The position numbers were made by a program, and so were the translations under genes. Below are positions 1-12,000 of a stretch of DNA of 64,000 nt, piece after piece (the first letter of the stretch is position 1; the number at the start of each line of letters is the position of its first letter). The notes beneath the pieces were generated by a model, which was not told the DNA's origin, ran no database searches, and was given only the letters and a program-made list of their open reading frames with translations. The DNA comes from Amyelois transitella (lineage: Eukaryota; Arthropoda; Insecta; Lepidoptera; Pyralidae), in contig NC_083525.1 of assembly GCF_032362555.1 (NCBI RefSeq), forward strand, positions 3,333,501 to 3,397,500. The letters are read 5' to 3'.

Positions 1-3000
1 GCGGCTCCAGCGCCGGGTAGCCGTCCGCGTCGGCCGGCTGCGGCGCGGGCTCGGCGCGCTTGGAGTCGCCGCCGCCCGCGCCCTCCGCGTAGAAGTTGCA
101 CGACTCGATGAGGTCGGGGATGTTGTGCCGCGTGCGCGCGATGTCCGCGTACGAGGCGTGCGGCGCGGCCAGCGGCGCGCGCGGCGGCGCGGGCAGCGAG
201 TGCACCGAGTCCATGTCGTCGTTGGAGTCGTTGCTGCGGTCGGAGGGCGGCGCGGACTCGCGGCGGGCGCGCGGCTCGGGCGGGCGCGCGCGCCGCGGGT
301 CCCGCTCGGGCCGCTCGTCGCGCTCGGCGCGCTCGCGGCGCGGCTTGCGGCGCTTGGTGACGGTCTGGAAGTCCTGGTCGGGAGCGGGCTCGGCGTCGGC
401 CGCGCGGAAGTAGAAGCCGTCGCGGGCGTCGTCGCCCCAGGAGCGGCGCTCGGGCTTGGCGGGCGGCGGCTCGGGCGCGTCGGTGAGGTCCTCGAGCTTG
501 GTGCGCGACAGCTCCTCGAGCGAGGAGGCGCGCTTCACTTTCTCCTGCGCCTTGCGCCGCTCGGTGGACCGCTTCTTGCCCTTGTCGTCGTCGTCTTTGT
601 GCTTCCCGCGCAGCTTGCCGCCGCGGCCCGCGTCGGCGTTGGACTCTATGAACCTGAGCACCTCGTTGAGATCCTTGTTGCCCTGGTATCCGTCGATCTG
701 GTGCGATTTGATCACGGTCTCGTTCTTAGAGGACTTTTTCCTCCGCGGCTTCTTGTGCTGACTAGACCCCGAGACGGGTGAGCCGATTCCTTGTACGGCG
801 TTCCCGTTTTCGTCTAGAGATTTCTGTAAACGGTAGTGCACAGTGAATATAGGCACCTGAATAGGAAAAAACAACACGCATTAGAATATGTCAGTAGTAA
901 TTATGTGTTTATTGTCGTGCGTCGCGAACCCACAGTGCATGGCATATTATGATGATGTGTGATTACCGCGAGTTGTTTGATGGCGGGACTGACGTGAAAT
1001 TACTCGTACTCATAAAAAAAGTAGCGTGCCAGCGACATGCTGGATGACAAAAGCCCCACCACCGTACTCGTAGTTTCACGTCAGCGTGGAGGTGTGGTGA
1101 GCGGCGTGCTGTAGCGGCGGCGGTGCGTGAGGAGAGAGCGGGCACCCACCTTGTACTCGTCGGAGGACGCGACCGCGCCGGTGGCGCCGTAGTTGGGTCG
1201 CGACAGCGGCAGCCCGTTGAACGTACTCGAAATCACGCTGCGGGGCTGCTTTATGATAAAAATAAGGTTTTCAATACATGATTTTTCAAATGAAAATAGG
1301 TATCATTTATTAATTCTAGTAATAAATTTACTAAAGTATACTAATCACAGTGAGACCAGATCTCTGTCATTGCTAGGCAAAGTCTCTAAATGGCTACCGG
1401 TACAACATGATTAAATTGATAAGATAATTTTTACGTTTATTTTAGTTTTTTACGCCATTGCATGGGCGGCTTTCCCACAATCAGTTGATTGGTCTCGCTT
1501 ATTTTCACCCACAACCGCGTCCTTGCGGATAAGCCTTGTTTATAATACTATAAATACTTGTAATAAGCTTTGCGATCCCTTCAGAACAGAAGTATAGTCA
1601 GTGGAACCGGCAAGTAGGCGAGGTGTGAGGAGACTATTTTTTTTCGTTTTCTTAGATTTAATATCGCTCTGCAAAATTGATTACTATATCAGTCTTTCTT
1701 ATGTGAAGAATAGAAGCTTCGTAATCTCTTAGAAACACGGCATAAAAATGACCTTTTAGTTGCATATGATGTCCACACTAAACAACAGTTACTCAATATG
1801 CTGATGGTAAGAGAGAGAATAAAAGTTGAGAAACTTTATCTACTTACAAATTTACTTCTTTAAAATACTCAGAACACGACCCTTGAGCTTCACTATAGCA
1901 CGACACATTCATGTTTGTGGAGCTACTACTGTGGTACTGCATTTCTACCGTGCTATTTATTCATGTTTAATGAGTTTATTAGTTAATTACATAATAGTAG
2001 AAATTATGGTCATTATTTAATTGCTAATAACTATATATTACAGGGCATTATTTAATAAAAATTATACCTTAAATTTATAGAAGAGATCTATTGATCTAAC
2101 GAACACGAATCTTTTATTTGGTAGAAAGATAGTTCATGTTTTTGTCAGTTGTGGAATATTTTACCAATACCACATCACTTTTACTATATTTCTGTTCTGT
2201 CTGGCTTCCCCAAATGATGGATTAGTCGCACACCATAAAAATGATTGTTACTTGATCCTAGCAAGTATCAAGATTAAATAAGCGATAAATAAAAGCATCA
2301 ACAAAGTACACAGCATTGTTTTTATTGCTTCGCAACAGCGGGTTTTACAGCATGCTCTACCATTTACAAACTTTGCAATAAAACCTAGGAACACATGAAC
2401 AACAACCTTATAAGTTAAATAAAAGTACATATTTGGTGTAATTTCTGTATTATATACTACAAAGAGCTAGAAATCTCATTAATTACAAGAATACAATTTG
2501 TAAGCTAAGTTACGGTATAAGAACAAAAAAAATATTTAACTTAATTTAACTATTTATTTATTTAACATCATTTTATAAAATATATCATGTAGTACACATT
2601 TGTCTTTCTGGCTTTAGACTCGATTGTATCCTTACCTCTCTGGAGAGGAGCCGGTATGCCTTTGGCTATGGATTCTAGATTGGGTAAGTCAGGTTTTTAC
2701 ACGAAGCGATTTTATATATTTAAATATATATAAAATCGCTTCGTGTAAAAACCTGTGTATAATTTGTGTTAACTAGTATCAGAGAATTCATTTGGGTAGG
2801 GAAATAAAAGTCGAAAAGAATTTTGTTTGCTTACTTAATATTTGGACAACTTAATAACTAACTGAAACTAAATCTACAAGTATGCAAATGGTGGGAACAG
2901 TTAGTGAATAAGCACACTTATAACAACTACCACTCAAAGTCAAACTACAAGATACATTGCTAGTAAAATCTACATTCGGCATTCTATATCACTCGTACAC

Positions 3001-6000
3001 ATTTTGTCTCACTCTTTGCAAATTTCGAAGCTGAGATTTAAAGGTAAGAAGTTTCTCATTATTATTATATTTTACGAAACGTGTGCGAAAGACATAGAAA
3101 GTGCGTTTCATAAGCTTTCACCTGAAGGGTGTATTACCTTAGGATCGATAGCGACGGCAGACTGTGCCGAAGAGGAAATGGTGTTGCAACTGGCCACAAC
3201 CTCCGGTGTTGTGATGCAGCTGAACGGAATGGTGGAATCCACCTGCAACCACCCACATCGTCACCGTCATGACCAACTCTAAGGCTGGCTTCAGAGTCAC
3301 GCGATTGTTCAACGCCGGCGACACGCGCGTGCTTACTAGATAGTAGTTTTATAGGAATGCAATTCATACGCGCCAGTCACTAGCGCTGGTTAAGCGCCTG
3401 TAGTTTGCAAGGAAACGCGGTACTCGTTTCGTCTCCACCACGTCTGTCAAAACGCACTGTTCAACTGTTCCCCAGCGTCACTCTGCAACCAGCCTCATAC
3501 TTAGGAACGACCTCTATGTAACCGATCCCCGACTTATAAACTACGATCTACAAAGTTATCCCTGACTGATAACTGTAATTATTTTAAAATAAACGAAAAA
3601 AATAATAACGCCTAGATATATAGAGATCGCTGTTGTATTTTTTTTTTTTTTTTATTTAAAATATCAGGGTCTCCTACCACATTTGAGACGCTAGCAGTCC
3701 CCGCTCTGACTGGACTGTTTAAGAAAACAATTTCAAGACAATTTTGATTATTTTCCTTCTTACTCTTGCTACTTCTACCTTCTAAATTTTTCTTATTTTT
3801 TTTTTTTACTGAGAACGTTATTCTCCTTGGAGTCAGTGGATTTCACCTATTGGTTTTGTACTTCTTTTAACACCTTAGTGATTTGTCCTAGGACTGTCGG
3901 TGAGTCTTTAGGAATTGTTGGAATGATATAGTAGTTAGAAAGCTCTGTTACGACACAAGACTTTCTTAGTTTTGGATCTTCCACATTACTAATAAGTCCT
4001 ATGGGTTAACTACATTCAGGTTTAACTTCACGGCCTTCGACAATCACTTTGAAGGAGATTTGAATTAGTTATGATAGGTTTTATTTGTACCACTTTTTCA
4101 CTTTTTAAATACTTTGTTGCTGTTTCTTCAGATTTCGGTTCTGGTGTTCCTAGGAGACATTAAAGATGATGAAGCTCGTTCCCAATTATTTTCTTGTTGT
4201 TTTTTTTTTATTATACAGTGTTCATTTGTTTATTTTACTTCTGACAGCTGTAGCTGCAATTACGTTCTAGGTACATGTTTAATGTTTCGTGACCTATACA
4301 TATTATAAGTTTCGTTATGTAAAGTTGTCGGTTTTCCTTAAATATAAAAAAAATGAATGGCATACATACTTTAAATAGGTATAAGAACAGTATTAAAAAA
4401 TTTGGTTAAAAAAAAAATATAATTTATATATCGTAAGAAAGCGCATCGATATCTTCACAGTAAACAACTAACTGAGCTGTCAAAATTAAAAATAAATGGT
4501 TGGATTAGGTGTTATACTCTTTTTCTTACTCTGCTTTATCTAATGTTTTATTACTTTTGTTCATTTCCTCAGGACTTCCTATAGTAATTTTTCTGCTACT
4601 TCTAAGATCCAAATAGGAGGTAGGTCGTTCTATTTTACCAACCCATCTTCTATATTTCGCAATATCCCAAAAGACAACTTTATCTTTATTTTGGTCTTCG
4701 TTGGGTTGATTGGAAGTACTGTCTGGGTTTATTTTCTTTATTGACTCTTTTTCCGAATTTGGTTTAGTATTTCTTATTTCAGTTTTAATAATTTCTTCAG
4801 AATTTTCTTTCTTCACATTTTGCCTTTTTCTAAACATTGTTGAATATACTGGCGCTTGTTCTAAATTGTTTTCTAATTGACAATTATTTTCGAATTCAGC
4901 AGTCAATGAATTATCCACATCTATGACTTTGGCATTATGGTTTTGATCAATTCTGGGGCGGATATCTCCGTAAGTTCTATTTGTTGTTTCGTTGTGGTCA
5001 CTATAACCGGATGTCATAATATTGAAATTATTAAAATAGGGTGTCAACTCGTTGTACCAATGGATAATAGTACTATCAGGTATTTCTATACTCTTCCATG
5101 TTTTGTGGGAATTAGATGGATCTGGGATATCTGCATTTTCTTCAGTTCCGTCTGCGTTTTCTTCATGTAATGCATTGTCAGGGTCGTCGGAAGTCTTCTC
5201 TGCGTCTTGCGCTCGTTCAAAATGGCCGGTGTTATCCCAACTTATTTCAGCGCAATCGGGGCTCATATCGCTCAATAGTCTAACTCGTTTGCGCGACTTC
5301 TTTGGTTGTTGATAGCGGTTAGGGGCGAATATCCGCTCTGGTGGTCCCATCGTAGGTATCCGGTCGAAGAGTTCAAATTTCTTACTGTCATGGATCGTGT
5401 CATCCTGACAGCGATGGTTATTCGTGTGGTGAAAGGGTTCTCGTCGCAGGGAGAAGGGCTTACGCACCTGGTTGGAGGGAGTAGTGGTGGTGACCGCGCG
5501 GCCTGAGCTGACGCTGCCGCTGCCGATTTCCAGCGACGCGCGCGCCGTGTACATAGGAAACATGGGTTTACTCCTTCTGTGGACAAGGCGTCTGCATGTA
5601 GTATGAACAAGTTTTGACATGTCGATAAAAACTTGCCTAATTTTTAAATTTCCATATCACAAACATAGCTTGCCTTTATCTATGAGTAAAAAAAATGTAA
5701 TTTATTTTGAGATGTTAATCAACAGAGTATGTGAACCTATATTGCAAAATTCGCAATCAAAGAAAAAGCCGAATGACTTGCCACAAGTAGTTTCATAGAC
5801 ATACATACATATAGTCACGTCTGTATCTTTTGCGGGGTAGACAGAGCCGAGAGTCTCGAAGATTGAAAGGCCGCGTTCAGCTGTATGGCTTCATGATGGA
5901 ATCGACTTTCAAGTAGTGACAGGAGGAATACAAACCTACCTACCTACAAGAGGAATCTCAAGTTTATACGCCTTTCCCTTAGTCTCCTTTTACGACATCC

Positions 6001-9000
6001 ATGGGAAAGATATTTATTATAAGATTCATAGACTTATGCCAAAATGGCGAAAAACAATAGATTGTAATTTTTGACATGATGGAAAGAATTTGATTGAGGT
6101 CAGTGAGCACGATGTAATGTTCACGGTTTTTTTTACTGTGCACGCCCCTTTTTAACGAAAATCACCTTAAAGCTAGAATAATTAAGGTGTCTTTATATCG
6201 TACTTGTTGAGCAGCTCCATTTCTTGTGGCGTATTGGCGTCGCTGGCGGAGACTCGGCGCTCGGCGAGCGGCGGCGGGTTCACGCACCGCACCGTCGCTA
6301 AGTACCCGCCACGAGTCGGCTCCTCCGCTAACATGAACGCTGGAAACAATATATGCATTAATTAAAATATCAAATGATTTATTATTATTTTGGTTTACTA
6401 ATAAGTGCAGAGCTTTTTACACATACAACTACGAATGTATGCGTCGCCACCGTTTCCACTGGGCACTACTTTGACCCAACGTGCACAAGAAACAATTACG
6501 AACTCAACACTCACTTAATCCACAGTAGATAATCTGACAATTATTATTTTAAAAGATATCTTCATAAACACCTTTGCTGGGACAAACTAATAGATTTAGA
6601 ATCTGAATTTTATAAATAATATCTAATTTAAATTATTTAAAACTTTAAGTGAAAAGATTAAGTTTAATGCATCTTAATAAACACAATTTTTAACTACTGT
6701 CTTAAGACTTGTCTGTTTTAATAAGTTACATCAAAACATTAAATATATTCTATACTCTTTATAACTTAGTATGATATGTCAATTAACAGCCTCGTTTTAA
6801 AGTAACCATTATATAATAATCTGTAGCCACGTTAAGAAAGAATTGTTAAGTGATCGTTAAATGCTACCTTTCGGACCACGACGGTAATGTTATCTTATCA
6901 CTACTACGGACAACGGTATTCGAAATTAAAGGTCAGCGAGCTATCCTTATGACTTATATTTTTATTAGATATTATCTCATCATTCTGGCGATAGTCTTCA
7001 TCTTACTGAAGAGAGGTCCGAGGCGTGTCTATGAGTGCGATCCTAGATTGTGTCCGGTTTTTACACGAAGCGACATCCGTCTGACCTCTGCAAGTTTGCA
7101 CGGAAACCTAACCTTTATTGGATCATGCTTTTATATACACATCTAGTTGCCTATACATATTATGTGTTATATTTAAGAACACGTTATGTGTGTTATATCG
7201 GAAATAAGCAAGACAGTAAACTCTTAGCATTACATTTTAACTACATAAAATAGTTGTGTGATAACTCCACACTTTAGATGGCTACATGATCATAAATGAT
7301 AAATTCCCGGGGTATCGTATATTACATAAGTTATCCCCTTGAAAATCATGTGAATAACTTGGTTTTATAGCAGCGATGAAACCCACCTGCTACATTTACT
7401 TCAATTCTCCCTCAAGCGCGGAAAAACACCAAAAAATTAGACGATCGCTACTTTTCCTAACAAAATACACATTTTACACCCACTTAATTTCTTGTTCGAG
7501 CAAAAGGTTGCCCGTAAGATAATGGTTTTAACATTAAGTCTCACATTGCCTTTACAAATAGTATTTTTAAATTTTATAATAATCAATAAACACGAGTTCG
7601 CTGTTCATAACAATACCAATAAAACTAAGGTATCGGACGGAATAGCAATCAAAAGTCGATCAATTGATAAGATTGTGTCGTGAAACAAAGATAGTAAACA
7701 CTTACGATTGACCACACAGACGGCGTGGTCTGATAATGATAAATTAGACAAATATTCTACGACTATTTTATTTGTTTATCCAGGCATTATGTTCACAGAA
7801 GCTAAATCATAAATCATACATTAATCTGTATTCTATACTTAATATTATAACTGTCTGTCTGTTAAGCTTTACTTTACTTTCTATACTGATGACATTTTGG
7901 AAAAGAAAAGAAATCCAATTTAATTTTATAATTTGAATGTATGCGAATTTTAGTGCAATTGGCGTAGCTATGTAAACCGGGGCTCACAAATGTCTAGATA
8001 AACCAAACATAGGCTTCTTTTTTCTGGGAACTTCGCATTATTATAACAATTTAGAATGGAATACAACGATAAACTAGGTTTTAAACTATACCATAAAATA
8101 TGTAAAATTTCTAACGATTACGCGGTCAAAGCCGCGGACAAAAGCTAGTTAACATTTAATAATACAGGAACAAGATTAGAAAAATACTGAGTTATATATA
8201 TGCTAACCACGTGGACGATAATATAAAGCAATAGTAATTCGCAAACCGTTCATCGCTGAGACGTTATAAGTATGTACTTGAAAGATACTTACTTGCCATG
8301 ACGATACGGTGGAATAGAACTCAGAAAATGCACTTGGAAACTTCCAGGAGATTCTTGAGAACTGAACTGTACCAGAGCTTAGCAGGAGCTAGACTGATGA
8401 AATTGACACCGATGCAGGCATTTTAAGGAGTCGTCCCCTTATTTGAGTCATTTACCTAATTACCTGCTTCATAATAATCTTGGTGGTAGTGATAAGAGCA
8501 GGTACTCGATTTTTATTTATGCAATTGTTCAAATTTTACAATCCTGTCTACAATCTATACCTGTATAGCTGCTAACAATAAAAACAAAACAATCGTATCT
8601 AGATGGCACCCTAAAAAGAGTTGTTTATTGGTGTCCATTCATACCATCTTTACAACGAACATACATACATACATAAACTCACGCCTCTTTCCCGGAGGGG
8701 TAGGCAGAGACTACCTCTTTCCACTTGCCACGATCCCTGCATACTTCCTTTGCTTCATCCACATTCATAACTCTCCTCATGCAAGCTCGGCGGTTTCGGG
8801 CACTTTACAACGAATGCTCTTTAAAAATAAGTTTCTCACGTGGTAATTGTATGGCTAAAATACAACATGCCAACGAATTTTTTTAAATTAATACAGCTGC
8901 TCTCACATGTGTCTACTCCTGAGGGCAAGCTGCCACCGTGGATAGCTCGAGCAGAGACGGAGGTCTGCGAGTGCGGAGGGGGTTGGTGGCGCACCGGCCT

Positions 9001-12000
9001 CGAGGTCGACTCCACTTTCAAAGCGGCCATGAGGTCTTGCAGAGAGTTGGCGTGCGGCCCGCCGCGGGCTATAAACCCGCGGGAAGCCGCTTCGCTCACC
9101 TCGTCTTGGTGTTCCACCTCCTCCAGGAGTTCCTGACAAAATTAATTTGCTAACAATTTCTCCCTTCTAATAATTAATAATCGGCGTCATCGGCCTCTGT
9201 GGCTCACAGTGCTCATGTAAGGTCCAGGGTTCGAATCCCGGTCAGGACATAATGCAAAAATGAACTTATTCTGATTGACCTTAGTCTTGGATGTATAATT
9301 ATATATGTATTAATTATAAAATAGTTCAATCTGTGTAATTTGACCGGTATATACATAGTTATTTATATAAATGTAGAAGATACAATATATTTAGCTAAAA
9401 TTAGCTTTCAACATCAATTTACTGACAATTTCTTTCGCCGGTTAATAATTAATTAGTCTCAAATGGAGTAAAAACAAATCATTAAATGGGTAATGTGTGT
9501 CATAACAATAAGCTAACTGCATATTTCTAATCTACCTATTAACATTCCATACGCTTATACTTCACTGTTCCCAATATAATACATAAAAACATACAATTAA
9601 CGACGTCTTTATCCCTATCGGGGTAGACGGAGTCAGCAGTCTTGATAATATTGAAAGGCCACGTTTAGCTGTAACGCTTAATGGTGGAATTCATATTCAA
9701 ATAGAGGCAGGCAGGCAAAACGAATCCCTTGTTTATTCGCTTTTCCCTTGACTGACTTTTACAATCTGCACACGAAGAAAAGTATCTGGCTTAAAGTAAG
9801 TACCAGAACAGCATGGAAGCTCTCGATATATTTTCGAACTCACTGCATCAAATGGGATGTGAAATTCACCCATTCTTCTTAGTTAGGCACTCTCTTCCCA
9901 GCTTCCAGTGTTTATTTAAAACTCCGCAAACGAACACCATTTACTTGTTATTCTTTGATAAGATTTTCTGATTTTGTTATTATTAAACTTAATTCTCCAG
10001 AAATGACAATCTACATCATCATTGGAAACTTTCCCTGTATGAAATGCCTAAATACATCATTAGTAATGAAAAAAACCTGTCAAATGAGTCGCCATTTAAT
10101 AAAACACCACCCTAAGTATTTTTAACAATTAAGAGCACTAAATGCGTTTGTTGTAATTAAGGTGTAATTAAAAACGACGTACATTTTGTAAGTACTTTGT
10201 GTATCATTAGAGTAAATTACATTTCATACCTTGAAGAGGCTGCTTTTACCCTCGCGATCCTTAGGACATTTATATTGTATAGCTTCATCTAGGAGTGCAC
10301 GCAGTTGTCCGTCGTCCAGGCTTTCCACGTGTTTGTTATTCTGTAACAAGAAATTACCTCTCTTAATTTGCGATCATACAAGCAGAGCCCTAATAGAATA
10401 GAGCATATATATCCTAATAACATTAAAACGCAGTAAGCAGTGCAATTTTCTTGATGAACACGAACTGTTCAGGGTTTCATTATCCAAATGAACTCGCTAC
10501 TGTTTGTACAAAATAGTGCTAATTAGAAAACCTAATAACAGAGCCGCATTATTTTCCGCCGCTTACAAATTTAGGCGCGCGTCAATAAATTTTAAGGTCG
10601 TTTGATACAACCACCTAGCTTGAATAATCGAACATATTGACGCATGCTATGACCAATGCACGAAAAGGGAGTAAGTAGCCCATATCAACACATACGTATC
10701 AGTGCGAAACATAATAATGTCAAGGTTAGAAAGTTCATAACAGAACTTTTATCATTGACCGACGACATTTGCAACGAAAGGTCCGGCGACAAACCTCACT
10801 GTGTTCGAAATATAAATAAGACGAGTTAAGTTCCAACCTTACACCACCAGGGGAACTTAATTCAGTTCAGTGCACCACCCTCCACCATAGTGCTTCAGGG
10901 CCACATTCCTACATTTGACTCATATTGGATCAGGGTCAAAAATTTTCTTACATATTTATTCCCTTGGACGCTTTTAACGACATCTATGGAATAGAGATAC
11001 AGTGGTCCTATTGTTAAGTGCCGGGAATCACACGGCACAGCTAGGACACTATGTATGTATATGACCATATCTTAATGAGGTTATCAGTAAATGTTATACA
11101 TACATACATACATACATAAAATCACGCCTCTTTCCCGGAGGGGTAGGCAGAGACTACCTCTTTCCACTTGCCACGATCTCTGCATACTTCTTTCGCTTCG
11201 TCCACATTCATAACTCTCTTCATACAAGCTCGGCGGTTTCGGGTACTTTTGACCTGACCCTTTACCAGGACGTCCTTAATTTGATCAAGATACGTTCGTC
11301 TAGGTCTTCCCACTCCGACCCTTCCCTCCACACTCTCCTTGTATATCTGCTTAGTCAACCTGCTTTCATTCATCCTCTCCACATGACCGAACCATCTTAA
11401 CATACCCTTTTCTATTCCTGTAACTACATCTTCTTTCACATCACAACATTCCCTTATCACGCTGTTCCTTATCCTGTCACTCAATTTCACACCCATCATA
11501 CTCCTTAACGCTCTCATTTCCACTGCATTTATTCTGCTTTCATGCTTCTTTTGCCATACCCAACTTTCACTCCCATACATTAATGTCGGGACCAACACGC
11601 CCCTGTGCACAGCCAGTCGAGCCTTTTTGGATAGTTTCTGACTGCTCATAAAGGCATGCAAAGCTCCATTCACCATGTTCCCCGCGTTCACTCTCCTTTC
11701 AATATCACTATCATACTTGCCATCTGATGTAAACTTTGATCCTAGATATACAAACTCTTTCACTTGCTCCACTCTTTCTCCTCCAATCAAAATATTACAT
11801 GCTGTCATTTCTTTCTCCATTTCAAAAACCAGTGTTTTAGTTTTACTTACGTTCACTTTCATTCCTTTCTCTTTTAAAGCTTCATGCATACAGTTTACCA
11901 TCTCCTGTAACTCCTCCGCTGATGACGCCAGTATAACCTGATCGTCGGCATAGAGCAGACATTTGACGAGTAACTCATTCATCCTTAATCCACTTTTAGA

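Noticed and set aside
96-781. Plus-strand open frames of up to 218 codons at the left edge
   Set aside because: They are mirror frames of the GC-rich minus-strand exon, low in complexity and rich in Arg/Gly/Val. The minus frame joins in phase to upstream exons.
8431-8450. A kappa-B-like site (GGGGACGACTCC) upstream of the internal promoter
   Set aside because: The spacing does not fit the Rel consensus and a single match means little.
8903-9139. Alternative minus frame across exon 3 and the plus frames there
   Set aside because: The frame beginning GluLeuLeuGluGlu fits both neighbouring exons in phase. The others do not.
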